Source: Streptomyces cellulosae
GTDB taxonomy: Bacteria > Actinomycetota > Actinomycetes > Streptomycetales > Streptomycetaceae
Assembly: GCA_014655195.1 (NCBI GenBank)
Contig: BNBH01000017.1
Location: 33,513 to 97,512 of the forward strand
Reading direction: 5' to 3'
DNA: 64,000 nucleotides
Both the position numbers and the translations under genes were made by a program. The notes under the pieces are model-generated. The model ran no database searches and had not been told where the DNA came from. It saw nothing but the letters and a program-made list of their open reading frames with translations. Positions 25,657 to 34,802 of this stretch are shown here, in pieces. Positions within the stretch are counted from its first letter, which is position 1. Every line of letters starts with the position of its first letter.

Positions 25657-25668
25657 TGGCCTAGACCT
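25657..25668. promoter_or_regulatory. dre-like operator 2
   Basis: TGGCCTAGACCT, two mismatches from the dre core. Its centre is 24 bp from site 1. Confidence 0.5.
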
Positions 25669-25766
25669 ATGGTCGTGTCAAGGGTTGTCCCATTCACGGC
25701 TGGGTAACGGCAATGGGCCGTGTACGACGTGGAGATGTCCACCCAAAGAGGGACGGGATCCAGGGT

Positions 25767-25778
25767 TGGACTAGACCA
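25767..25778. promoter_or_regulatory. dre-like operator 3
   Basis: TGGACTAGACCA inside the longer near-palindrome TTGGACTAGACCAA (25766-25779), one mismatch from the dre core. It is 128 bp before the regulator ATG and just upstream of an AT-rich TTATAA element, consistent with autoregulation. Confidence 0.6.
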
Positions 25779-25905
25779 AAGCGAGAGCGCGCCGTTATAA
25801 CGGGATCGCCGAGCGTGCGGCGCCCATCACTGGCGGTCCGCCGACGTGCACCGCGGCCGGCCTCCTGCCGTCCGCGCGCCGGACACCGCAGCCGGAAGGC
25901 AGGAC

Positions 25906-26673
25906 ATGAGCACGGACGTCAGCAGCGCCGACCGGCCGGGCACGGGGGCGCCGGGCCGCGGGGACCGCGTGCCGAAGTACTACCGCATCAAGCAGCGGCT
26001 GCTGCAGATGACGGACGCGCGCGTACCGGGCTCCCCGATGCCGGCGGAGCGACTGCTCGCCGTCGAGTTCGGCACGTCCCGTACGACGGTCCGCAAGGCG
26101 CTGCTGGAGCTGGTGAGCGAGGGGCGGCTGGACCGGATCCAGGGCAAGGGCACGTTCGTGGCGCGTCCGAAGGTGTACCGGACGCTTCAACTCACCTCTT
26201 ACACGGAGGACATGAGGGCGCAGGGTCTCAACCCGGCGTCCCGGGTCCTGGACATCGGCTATGTCGCGGCCGACGAGGAACTGGCGGCGTTGCTGGAGGT
26301 CGAGCCGGAGGACAGGGTGCTGCGCATCGAGCGGCTGCGGCTGGCGGGCGGCGAGCCGATGGCCATCGAGGCGACCCACCTCTCCGCCCGCCGCTTCCCC
26401 GGCCTGCGGCGCAACCTCCGCCGCTACACCTCCCTCTACACGACGCTGGCCGAGGTGTACGGGGTGCGGCCGGCGGAGGCCGACGAGACCATCGAGACGT
26501 CGCCGGCCACCCCACGCGAGGCGGGCCTGCTCGCCACGGACGTGGGCCTGCCGATGCTGCTGCTCTCCCGTCACTCGCGGGACGAGAACGGGACGCCGGT
26601 GGAGTGGGTGCGGTCGGTGTACCGGGGGTCCCGCTACAAGTTCACGGCCGTGCTGACACGTCCGGCGCCGTGA
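25906..26673 (+). CDS. DasR-like GntR/HutC family regulator
   Basis: A 255-residue GntR regulator. The winged helix spans about residues 20-90 ([49 protein letters not shown]) and is followed by a UTRA effector domain ([54 protein letters not shown]). Many segments match DasR as I remember it, including the start MSTDVSSA, but substitutions are scattered throughout. True DasR is highly conserved among streptomycetes, so I read this as a DasR paralogue. DasR binds dre sites and is released by GlcN-6-P. Three dre-like sites separate this gene from the importer operon. Its 3' end overlaps the convergent gene by 32 bp. Confidence 0.85.
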   Translation: MSTDVSSADRPGTGAPGRGDRVPKYYRIKQRLLQMTDARVPGSPMPAERLLAVEFGTSRTTVRKALLELVSEGRLDRIQGKGTFVARPKVYRTLQLTSYTEDMRAQGLNPASRVLDIGYVAADEELAALLEVEPEDRVLRIERLRLAGGEPMAIEATHLSARRFPGLRRNLRRYTSLYTTLAEVYGVRPAEADETIETSPATPREAGLLATDVGLPMLLLSRHSRDENGTPVEWVRSVYRGSRYKFTAVLTRPAP

Positions 26674-27826
26674 CATCGGTGTCGGTGGCCGCGAGCACCG
26701 CGACGCGGGTACGGGAGGGGTCGAGTACGGCGAGGCCCAGGTCTGCGGTGTCGTGGTGGAACCACGGGGTGGAGGCGAGGAAGCGGAGCCAGCGGTGATC
26801 GGGGGTACGGCGCACGGCGTCGAGATGCGGCACGTCGGCGGGTAGCCCCATGAGGGCGTACAGACTCTCCCACGCGAAGAGCCGCGCATACGCACCACCC
26901 TGCCCCTGCCCACCGGCCCCGCCGTGATACGCGGCGGAGAACAACTCGTTGAGCACGTCATCGGGCGTCGTCATACAGGCGACCGCGGTCCCGTCGCCCT
27001 CCAGACAATCCAGGGGGAGCCGCTGAAGAAGGGCCGTCCCGAAGTCACCGGGCTCGATCGGCGCAGGCAGCACGAAGAATCGCGCCTCGGGAGTACGCGC
27101 CCACCCGCCGGCGACGAAGGGCCGTGCGGCCGCCTGAGCCCGGGCGTCATCGGGCACACCGACAGCGTGCAGCCCGGCATCCGCACCGGTCTCACTCGGC
27201 GGCACCTCCGGAAAACGGGCCCGAAGCTGCCGCAAGGTCTTGACCGACCCGAGCCCGCGCACCCTCACCATGAACCGGTGCTCGATGTCGAGCCGGGTCT
27301 CAGGCAGCCACGCCAGCGGGTGCCCGAGCGTGCGCAACCTCTCGGCGTAGGCATCCATACGAGCTCGCCCGGTCCCGGTGCCGAGCAGCGCGAGCTCACC
27401 GAGCAGACAGGCCCGGGTCTCGACCTCAGAATCGTGAAGTCCGTCCGGCACCTGCCCGAACAAGGGCTCGAGGTTCCGTAGAGGCTGCACCTTGGCCAGC
27501 CTCGCGGCCACCGAGCGCCGAATCCGGTCCCCTTCCTCCCAGGCCACAGTTCCGGAGGGCAGCAGTCGGCCCACGATGTCCACGGCGTACGCGGCGCAGC
27601 CCTGGGAGCGCGTCTCGGCGAGGGCCTCGGCGATGCGCCCGACGGTGCGCACTGCCAGGCTCCCTCCGAACTCCTCACCGGACGCTTCAGCGCACAGCTG
27701 CTCCGCCGCCGCGAACAGCTCTCCCGGCCGCTGCCCGGCCAGACGCGCCAGTTCCTCCGGGCCTGCCTCTTCCCATCGCCGCCGCTCGGAAGCGCCGTCA
27801 CCAGGTGTCACTCGGTCATGACTCAC
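26642..27826 (-). CDS. uncharacterised actinobacterial protein (DUF6183-like)
   Basis: A 394-residue soluble protein without membrane segments. The N-terminal two thirds are helical and repeat-like ([58 protein letters not shown]). The C-terminal third is more mixed ([58 protein letters not shown]). It resembles DUF6183 from memory; no function is known. The GTG start at 27826 has a weak ribosome-binding site. The stop lies inside the 3' end of the DasR-like gene. It is divergent from the RHS toxin gene with 81 bp between them, so a role linked to that system is possible but unproven. Confidence 0.7.
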   Translation of the reverse strand: MSHDRVTPGDGASERRRWEEAGPEELARLAGQRPGELFAAAEQLCAEASGEEFGGSLAVRTVGRIAEALAETRSQGCAAYAVDIVGRLLPSGTVAWEEGDRIRRSVAARLAKVQPLRNLEPLFGQVPDGLHDSEVETRACLLGELALLGTGTGRARMDAYAERLRTLGHPLAWLPETRLDIEHRFMVRVRGLGSVKTLRQLRARFPEVPPSETGADAGLHAVGVPDDARAQAAARPFVAGGWARTPEARFFVLPAPIEPGDFGTALLQRLPLDCLEGDGTAVACMTTPDDVLNELFSAAYHGGAGGQGQGGAYARLFAWESLYALMGLPADVPHLDAVRRTPDHRWLRFLASTPWFHHDTADLGLAVLDPSRTRVAVLAATDTDVTAPDVSARP

Positions 27827-27907
27827 CTCACGAGTCTACGAGGATGACATCAAGTAGCTTTGCTCAGGCACACGTTCTACGAGTGAAGCGTCGCAACGGG
27901 GGAGCTC

Positions 27908-30900
27908 ATGGGTCACCGCCCACACGATTGGCATGTCCTTGATCTGGACAAGGACCCGACGCCCGGTGACCCGGAGCGGGTGCGCAAGCTCGCGAGGTTC
28001 CTGCACGACTTCGCCGATGACGTCTCCGAGGCGTTGCGTCTGGTGAAGGGGATGGCCGGTGAGGGGACGCTGGCGGAGTGGGCGGGCAAGTCGGCGAAGG
28101 TGTTCAAGGAGGAGTTCTCCGGCGTTCCGAAGAATCTGAGGAAGCTGGAGAAGTCGTACGCGATGTGCGGGGACGCGCTCGCGGACTACTGGCCGAAGCT
28201 GGAGCGGGCGCAGGCGCTGGCGGACAAGGCGTTGGCGAAGGCGCGTGAGGCGCAGGCGGATCTGTCGTCGGCGAAGTCGAAGCTGGCGTCGGCTCAGTCG
28301 TGGGTGGGGCGGGCGACGAAGGAGGCCGACAAGTACAAGGACGACCCGACGGGGTCGAAGTCGGACGCGGACAAGCCCGACGAGGCGAAGGTGCGGGCCG
28401 CGACCCGGGACGTGCAGAGCGCCAAGAGCGCGCAGGAGAAGGCGCAGTCGGACGTGACGTCCGCGCAGAGCGCGCTGGACGCGGCGAAGAAGATGGCCGC
28501 GGACGCGCGGAAGATGCGTGAGGAGGCGGCGCGGGACGCGAAGTCGAAGATCGACGAGGCCTCGGACGCGGGGATTCAGAACCGGTCGTGGTGGGAGGAG
28601 ATCGGCGACTGGTTCACCGACAACTGGGACAACATCGTCGCAGCCTGCAAGATCGTGGTCGCGGTCGTCGGCATCGTCGCCCTGATCCTCGGCGCGATCG
28701 TCCTCATCGCCGCCCTCGTCGTCCTGGCCGACACGCTCTACAAGTATTCCAAGGGACAAGCGTCCCTATGGGACGTCGGACTGGCCGCACTGGACTGCAT
28801 ACCCGGCATGAAGGGCCTCACCACCCTCGGCGGCCTCGCCAAAGGCATGAAGGCGCTGGGCAAAGGCGGCCTCAAGGCCATGACCAAAGGGCTCGGACGC
28901 GGGCTGCGGAAGGGGGCGGACGACGCCGTCGGCAAGAGCAAGCCCGCCAAGGGGCGCTGCAAGAACGGCGATCCCGTCGACATGGTTTCCGGCGAGATGA
29001 TCATGGAGGAGACCGACGTCAGTCTTCCCGGACTCCTCCCCCTCGTGCTGCGGCGAACACATCTGTCGACCTACCACTGGGGCCGGTGGTTCGGCCCCTC
29101 CTGGGCATCGACGCTCGACGAGCGTCTCGAACTGGACGACAACGGAGCCGTCTTCGCGTCCGAGGACGGCATGATCCTTGTGTATCCCGTCCCCGCACCC
29201 GGTACTTCGGTCATGCCTCTCGAAGGACCGCGCTGGCCCCTGGACTGGGACGGGGCGCCAGGTGCCCCCCTCCGCATCACCGACCCCGCATCAGGCCGCA
29301 CCCGTCACTTCGCTCCACCGGCCTCACCTGTCGCCGCGCAGGAGGCGTTCACCCTCCCGTTGGCCGCGGTGACCGACCGCGGCGGGCGGCGCATCGACGT
29401 TGACCGGGACGCATCCGGCGCGCCCACCGCCGTGCGCGACTCCGGAGGCCGTCATGTGCACATCGACACCGAGGACGACCGGATCGTCGCACTGCGGCTG
29501 CGCAACGAGGCGGACGGGCCCGAGGGAACGACGCTACTGCGGTACGCGTACAGCACCGAAGGGCATCTCACCGAGATCCGCAACTCCAGCGGACTGCCGT
29601 TCATGCTCACCTACGACCTCCAGGGACGCATCACGTCCTGGACCGACCGCAACGGCTCCTGGTACCGCTTCTCGTACGACGACGCCGACCGGTGCGTCCG
29701 AGGTGACGGCGCAGAAGGATTCCTGTCCTGCACGATCGCCTACGACACTGACGCCCGCGAGACGCGGTATACGGATTCTCTGGGCCACACCACGACCTAC
29801 CGGTACAACGAGCGCGGGCAGGTGGTCGCCCAGACCGACCCGCTCGGCAACACCACGCACGCCGAATGGGACGCGTACAACCGGCTGCTCTCGCGGACGG
29901 ATCCGCTGGGCCACACATCCCGCTTCAGCTACGACGAGCGCGGCAACCCCACCTCCGTGGTGCGGCCCGACGGCACGACGACGAGTTGTGAGTACGACGC
30001 CTTCGACCGTCCGGTGTGGATCACTCTGCCGACCGGCGGCAGGCGCGGGTACGCCTATGACGACAACGGCAACCCGACAGCGACGGTCGACGTCGACGGC
30101 GCCGTGACCGCCTACGTCCACGACGCCTCCGGAGCACTCCTCTCCGTGACTAACGCGCTCGGCGCGACCCACCGTGTCCAGCCCGGACCGCTGGGCCTGC
30201 CCGACGCCGTCACGGCGCCGCTGGGCGGGACCAGCCGGGTCACCCGTGACGCCTTCGGGCGCATCGTCGAATCCGTCGGCGCCACCGGTTCGACAACCCG
30301 TACCACCTGGACGGTGGAAGGGCTCCCGGCCGAGCGGGTCATGGCCGACGGCAGCAGCGAGAGTTGGTCCTACGACGGAGAAGGCAACGTCGTCCGCCAC
30401 ACCGGCACCGACGGACGGAGCACGACTCACGCCATCACCCACTTCGACCGGGTGCGGGCCCGTACGGAGGCAGACGGCTCGACGACGTGGTTCGCGTACG
30501 ACACAGAGTTGCGGCTCACCTCTGTGACGAGCGCGTCGGGTGCCGTATGGACCTACGAGTACGACCCTGCGGGCCGTCTCGTGAGCGAGACCGACTTCAA
30601 CGGACGCACCGTGTCCTACGCCTACGACGCGGCGGGCCGCCTGGTCCGGCGCACCAACGGTGCGGGGCAGATCACCACGTACATGCGCGATGCGTGCGGA
30701 CGGGTCGTGCAACGGCGTTCCGGGGAGGAAGCCGCCACCTTCGCCTACGACGCCGCCGGCCAGCTGACAAGGGCAGTCACGCCCCACACCGTCCTCACAC
30801 TCACACGCGATGCAGCGGGCCGTGTCGTCTCGGAGGAGTGTGACGGACGCGCACTGCGCACCGCGTACGACGTTCTCGGCAGGCGGGTGGAGCGGACGAC

Positions 30901-32407
30901 CCCGTCAGGTGTCGTCAGTCGGTGGGAATGGGACGCCAACAACCGCCCCCTCCGAGTACGACTGGCCGAGAACTCCCTGTCCTTCGGCTACGGGGCGTCG
31001 GGGCACGAGACCGAGCGACGGCTCGGCGAGGCGGCGGTACTCACCCAGGAGTGGGACGCCGGCCACCGTCTCACCGGCCAGACGGTCCGGACGGGAGCCG
31101 CCTCCGATTCGGACACTCTCCATCGGGCATTGCTGCACCGCTCCTACTCGTACGGACAGGACGGCAGCCTGACGGCCGTCGCGGACCAGACCCATGGCGT
31201 CCGCGGGTTCACCCGTGATCGCCTCGGCCGGGTCGAGGCGGTCACGGCCGACGGGTGGTCCGAGCGCTACGCCTATGACGCGGCGGGCAACGTCAGCCGC
31301 GCCGACACCCCGGAAGGCGGCCCGCAAGGGGAGCGGGTCCACGACGGGACCCTCATCCGCAGGGCCGGCCACGTCACCTACGTGCACGATCCGCAGGGGC
31401 GCCTCGTCCGGCAGACACGCAAGCTGCTGTCCGGGGGGACGAGGGAATGGACCTACGAGTGGGACGCCGAGGACCGGCTCACTCAGGTCACGACCCCGGA
31501 CGGCTGCCGCTGGGCGTACGTGTACGACGGTCTTGGCCGACGCGTCGCCAAGCGGCGGCTGTCCGACGACGGCCGGACCGCAGAGGAAACCGTCTTCACC
31601 TGGGACGGTTCCCACCTGGCGGAACAGAGCGAGTCCGTCGACGGCCCCACCAGGAGCTGGGAATGGGCTCCCGGCACGAACCGCGCGCTGGCACAACTGG
31701 ACCAGGACGAGGTCGACCGCCGCTTCTACGCCATCGTCACCGATGTGGTGGGCACACCCACGGAACTGGTCGACGAGGCAGGCCGGATCACGTGGCGGGC
31801 ACGCACCACTCTGTGGGGCGCGCCGCTGGCCCACACCTCGGATCCCGTCGACTGCCCTCTCCGCTTCCCAGGGCAGTACCACGACCGCGAGACAGGCCTC
31901 CACTACAACTTCCGCCGCTACTACGACCCCGCCAATGCCCGCTATGTCAGTCCGGATCCGCTGGGCCTCGCCCCGGCGCCGAACCACCACGGGTACGTCC
32001 CTGACCCCCTTCGGTGGACCGATCCGTGGGGGTTGGTCAACTGCGAGAGCAGCAGACACGGCATCACGGAGCAACGCGAGGCCCACATCGAGGGCCAGCA
32101 CGGCCCGGGTGCTCAGGACCGAGTGCGGGAGAACGCCGACCCGACCGGACCTGAGCCCTCACTGCCTGGTGAGTTCTACGAGGACTTCTTCTGGGACGCC
32201 GACGACTTCGTCCTGGGCCGACGGCTTCGGGAAGGTGTCGACGGAACCCCGGCGATACCCAACCCCCGCGCCCGAGCAGGCCAGGACAGTCATCTGCACC
32301 GCTTCGACTACGGCGAGCCGGTAGGTGTGAACGGCAGCGGTCGAGAGACCAGTGTTGTCGAAGTCGTCATCCGTGACGGCCACATCCACACGGCGTACCC
32401 GGTCTGA
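27908..32407 (+). CDS. RHS-repeat polymorphic toxin
   Basis: A 1499-residue polymorphic toxin. Residues 1-110 are a WXG100-like helical region (AEWAGKSAKVFKEEFSGVP) suggesting ESX/type VII-type export; 100-210 is a Lys/Ala-rich coiled coil. Residues 242-278 contain one long hydrophobic segment (IVVAVVGIVALILGAIVLIA). A DUF6531-type entry domain (DPVDMVSGEMIMEETDVSL) lies near 355, YD/RHS repeats at about 530-1300, and the RHS-associated core (FPGQYHDRETGLHYNFRRYY) at 1316-1376 ending DPLRWTDPWGL. The last ~120 residues form the variable toxin tip, with HLHRFDYGEPVG and a terminal VIRDGHIHTAYPV. The conserved histidines and ending suggest a small BECR-type ribonuclease (inference). A GGGGGAG ribosome-binding site precedes the ATG. 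No immunity gene is evident downstream. Confidence 0.9.
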   Translation: MGHRPHDWHVLDLDKDPTPGDPERVRKLARFLHDFADDVSEALRLVKGMAGEGTLAEWAGKSAKVFKEEFSGVPKNLRKLEKSYAMCGDALADYWPKLERAQALADKALAKAREAQADLSSAKSKLASAQSWVGRATKEADKYKDDPTGSKSDADKPDEAKVRAATRDVQSAKSAQEKAQSDVTSAQSALDAAKKMAADARKMREEAARDAKSKIDEASDAGIQNRSWWEEIGDWFTDNWDNIVAACKIVVAVVGIVALILGAIVLIAALVVLADTLYKYSKGQASLWDVGLAALDCIPGMKGLTTLGGLAKGMKALGKGGLKAMTKGLGRGLRKGADDAVGKSKPAKGRCKNGDPVDMVSGEMIMEETDVSLPGLLPLVLRRTHLSTYHWGRWFGPSWASTLDERLELDDNGAVFASEDGMILVYPVPAPGTSVMPLEGPRWPLDWDGAPGAPLRITDPASGRTRHFAPPASPVAAQEAFTLPLAAVTDRGGRRIDVDRDASGAPTAVRDSGGRHVHIDTEDDRIVALRLRNEADGPEGTTLLRYAYSTEGHLTEIRNSSGLPFMLTYDLQGRITSWTDRNGSWYRFSYDDADRCVRGDGAEGFLSCTIAYDTDARETRYTDSLGHTTTYRYNERGQVVAQTDPLGNTTHAEWDAYNRLLSRTDPLGHTSRFSYDERGNPTSVVRPDGTTTSCEYDAFDRPVWITLPTGGRRGYAYDDNGNPTATVDVDGAVTAYVHDASGALLSVTNALGATHRVQPGPLGLPDAVTAPLGGTSRVTRDAFGRIVESVGATGSTTRTTWTVEGLPAERVMADGSSESWSYDGEGNVVRHTGTDGRSTTHAITHFDRVRARTEADGSTTWFAYDTELRLTSVTSASGAVWTYEYDPAGRLVSETDFNGRTVSYAYDAAGRLVRRTNGAGQITTYMRDACGRVVQRRSGEEAATFAYDAAGQLTRAVTPHTVLTLTRDAAGRVVSEECDGRALRTAYDVLGRRVERTTPSGVVSRWEWDANNRPLRVRLAENSLSFGYGASGHETERRLGEAAVLTQEWDAGHRLTGQTVRTGAASDSDTLHRALLHRSYSYGQDGSLTAVADQTHGVRGFTRDRLGRVEAVTADGWSERYAYDAAGNVSRADTPEGGPQGERVHDGTLIRRAGHVTYVHDPQGRLVRQTRKLLSGGTREWTYEWDAEDRLTQVTTPDGCRWAYVYDGLGRRVAKRRLSDDGRTAEETVFTWDGSHLAEQSESVDGPTRSWEWAPGTNRALAQLDQDEVDRRFYAIVTDVVGTPTELVDEAGRITWRARTTLWGAPLAHTSDPVDCPLRFPGQYHDRETGLHYNFRRYYDPANARYVSPDPLGLAPAPNHHGYVPDPLRWTDPWGLVNCESSRHGITEQREAHIEGQHGPGAQDRVRENADPTGPEPSLPGEFYEDFFWDADDFVLGRRLREGVDGTPAIPNPRARAGQDSHLHRFDYGEPVGVNGSGRETSVVEVVIRDGHIHTAYPV

Positions 32408-32934
32408 GGCGGCGGTCGGGTCCCGCGTGGTCGACAGCGACCGGGCGGCGTCACCGACCGGTGCTCCGCCTCCCTCCTCGTCGGCGAGCCCCCCAGCCGC
32501 CCTGCGGAACGGTCGGTTCAGCGGGTAAATCTCGGACATCCGTGGAACGTGCACGAAATCGTTCGAACGAGGTGCGGTGCGTGGGATTCCGGTCCCGGGG
32601 CCCTGTATCACGAGGCGCTCGAGGCGCGGCGGGGGCAGTGGACTCATGTGTACGTCATGTGTGCCCGGACCTCGGCAGTCGCCGTCCCGACGGGCGCGCG
32701 GGACGCCCGGCGAGATGCCGTCGGCGCGGGTCGTAAGTGTCATCACGCAGTCGTACGACGGGAGTTGAGACGGCGGTGCGAGACCCACGCGGACGGGTTC
32801 CGGACGGCGCATTCGGCCACGTCGCCTGAACACAATTTCCCCACACCCTCTCTTCTTACAGGCCCCGATGGTCTAGATTGACCCTGCTTCGGGTGTTCGG
32901 GCACGAGGCGACCGATTGAATGATCTTTAAGTCC

Positions 32935-33028
32935 GGCGCCGGGGGAGGGGTTCGTCCGACGGCGCCAGGCGTGGGGGTGATCACACCGCTGAGCCCCGGG
33001 GGGGCTCGGGTTCGGGGGCGCACCCGAG
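32935..33028 (+). promoter_or_regulatory. tandem and mutually exclusive hairpins in the operon leader
   Basis: Hairpin 1: GGCGCCG (32935-32941) with CGGCGCC (32960-32966). Hairpin 2: GAGCCCC (32991-32997) with GGGGCTC (33001-33007). Hairpin 3: CTCGGGT (33005-33011) with ACCCGAG (33022-33028). Hairpins 2 and 3 share bases 33005-33007 and cannot form together, the geometry of an attenuator or riboswitch. I do not recognise a known riboswitch class. Confidence 0.45.
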
Positions 33029-33137
33029 GGACCGGCCAGGTCCGCTCGGCTCCATGTACCGGCGCGGCCGCGTGCCGCTGCCGCCGCGACAGGTTGTTCA
33101 CGTTGTTCTTCATCCGTCCGTAGCCGGCGTGCCGGCG

Positions 33138-33196
33138 CGGGAGGCGGGGGCCTCCCGTGGCGAGGAACAGCGCGGTTCGGGGGGTGGGGTCCCCCC
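33138..33196 (+). promoter_or_regulatory. two further GC hairpins before the operon start
   Basis: CGGGAGGC (33138-33145) pairs with GCCTCCCG (33150-33157) around GGGG, an 8-bp stem. GGGGGG (33179-33184) pairs with CCCCCC (33191-33196). They lie 55-113 nt upstream of the GTG start and could act as a terminator or processing site. Confidence 0.45.
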
Positions 33197-33250
33197 GGCG
33201 CAGACAGTGTCAGGCGAACACGTCGCATCACCGGGGACCTGGGGGGTTCT

Positions 33251-34729
33251 GTGCGGCAAGGGGGATTGGTCAGCCCGTTCCCGTCGGAACGGGGTCATCT
33301 GGCGGACGGGGCTTTCAACCGTGGCACGGCGGACTGGGAGCACCGCTACCGCCGTACCGTGATCACCAGCGACACGGTGGCGACCGCCGTCGTCGTCGCG
33401 GGGATCGGCAACTTCTTCGGCGTCCGGGACGCCGCCGACTGGCACGAGAAGTGGGGCATTCTCGCCTTCGGCACCTGGCTGCTGGTGCTCGGGGCGCTGG
33501 CGGTGAGCCGGTCGTGGGCGCCGACCGTGCTGGGCCAGGGCGCCGAGGAGTTCCGGCGGCTGGGCCGCTCGCTGTTCATGGCGACCGTCGTGCTCGCGCT
33601 CGGCGGGATCGCCCTGACCTCGCGCAACATCAAACTCTGGATCTTCGTCGCGGTCCCCGCGATCGCGCTCGTCACCATGACGATGCGCTACCTGCTGCGC
33701 CTGCGGCTGCACCGGCAGCGCAAGGAGGGCCGCTGCCTGCGGCCCGTGCTGGCCGCCGGCAGCCCGGACACGGTGCGCGACCTGATCGCCCGCACCCGCA
33801 AGTACCCGCACCTGGGCTGGCGCGTGGACGCCGTGTGCACCACCGACGGCCCCGGACTCGACGGCGGCCGGCTGGACGGGGTGCCGGTGGTGGGCCGGCT
33901 GGCGGACGTCGCCGACCACGTCCGCCGCGACGGCTACCGCGTCGTCGCCGTCACCCCCGACCCCCACTGGTCGCCGGACCGGCTGCAGCGGCTGTCGTGG
34001 AACCTGGAGGGCAGCGAGGCCGAGATGGTCGTCGCGCCGGTGCTGATGGAGGTGGCGGGGCCGCGGCTGCACGTCGACGCGGTCCTCGGCATACCGCTGC
34101 TGCGGGTCAGCATGCCGGCGTTCACCGGCGGCCGCCGCGCGGTCAAGGGCGTCGTCGACCGGCTCGGCGCGGCCCTCCTGCTGGTGCTGTTCTCGCCGCT
34201 GATGCTGCTGGTCGCGCTGCTCGTGGCGACGGACAGCCGGGGCGGGGTGTTCTACCGGCAGCGCAGAGTCGGCAAGGACGGCCGTGAGTTCACCATCCTC
34301 AAGTTCCGCACGATGATCCCCGGCGCGGACCGCGCCCGCGCCGCGCTCGACGGCCTCAACGAGGGCGCCGGACCGCTGTTCAAGATGCGCCGCGACCCAC
34401 GGGTGACGCGGGTCGGGGCGGTGCTGCGCCGCTACTCGCTGGACGAGCTGCCGCAGCTGTTCAACGTGCTCACCGGGTCGATGTCGCTGGTCGGTCCGCG
34501 GCCGCCGCTGCCGGAGGAGTGCGCCGCCTACGGTCCGGACATCCGGCGCCGGCTGAAGGTGAAGCCGGGGCTCACCGGACTGTGGCAGATCAGCGGACGC
34601 AGCGACCTGTCGTGGGAGGAGGCGGTCCGCCTGGACCTGCGGTACGTGGAGGACTGGTCCCTCGCCCTGGACACGGTGATCTTGTGGAAGACGCTGCGCG
34701 CCGTGCTGCAGGGACAGGGGGCCTACTGA
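33251..34729 (+). CDS. polyprenyl glycosylphosphotransferase (initiating enzyme)
   Basis: A 492-residue WbaP/CpsE-type membrane enzyme that loads the first sugar-1-phosphate onto undecaprenyl phosphate. The N-terminal half has about four transmembrane segments and a CoA-binding-like domain (VVGRLADVADHVRRDGYRVV). The C-terminal bacterial sugar transferase domain begins with a hairpin helix (GAALLLVLFSPLMLLVALLV) and has FKMRRDPRVTRVGAVLRRYS, LDELPQLFNVLTGSMSLVGP and KPGLTGLWQISGRSDLSWEE. GTG start with a GGGGGG site. It opens the 21-gene operon; the next gene is 73 bp on. Confidence 0.9.
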   Translation: MRQGGLVSPFPSERGHLADGAFNRGTADWEHRYRRTVITSDTVATAVVVAGIGNFFGVRDAADWHEKWGILAFGTWLLVLGALAVSRSWAPTVLGQGAEEFRRLGRSLFMATVVLALGGIALTSRNIKLWIFVAVPAIALVTMTMRYLLRLRLHRQRKEGRCLRPVLAAGSPDTVRDLIARTRKYPHLGWRVDAVCTTDGPGLDGGRLDGVPVVGRLADVADHVRRDGYRVVAVTPDPHWSPDRLQRLSWNLEGSEAEMVVAPVLMEVAGPRLHVDAVLGIPLLRVSMPAFTGGRRAVKGVVDRLGAALLLVLFSPLMLLVALLVATDSRGGVFYRQRRVGKDGREFTILKFRTMIPGADRARAALDGLNEGAGPLFKMRRDPRVTRVGAVLRRYSLDELPQLFNVLTGSMSLVGPRPPLPEECAAYGPDIRRRLKVKPGLTGLWQISGRSDLSWEEAVRLDLRYVEDWSLALDTVILWKTLRAVLQGQGAY

Positions 34730-34802
34730 TGCGCGGCGGCCGTGGGGCGGCCGGAGTGCGGACCGCAGGCCGACGGGGCCTGCCCGGGGGGAGGAACGGG
34801 TC

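Larger units (their letters stand above)
32408..33250 (+). other. 843-bp non-coding interval and polysaccharide operon leader
   Basis: No convincing gene is seen. Small open frames here have weak third-position GC bias and no recognisable motifs. The interval contains a palindrome TCGTTCGAACGA (32559-32570), an AT-rich island around 32826-32930 that is the likeliest promoter zone (for example TAGATT at 32874-32879), and from 32935 a chain of GC-rich hairpins reaching to 55 nt before the first polysaccharide gene. Confidence 0.6.

Noticed and set aside
32159-32833. A 224-codon minus-strand frame overlapping the toxin tip
   Set aside because: It lies antisense to the toxin coding end with atypical composition.
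32549-32881. A 110-codon plus-strand frame as a possible immunity gene for the RHS toxin
   Set aside because: Weak third-position GC, GTG start without a ribosome-binding site, 141 bp from the toxin stop, and no recognisable fold. It remains only a test candidate.
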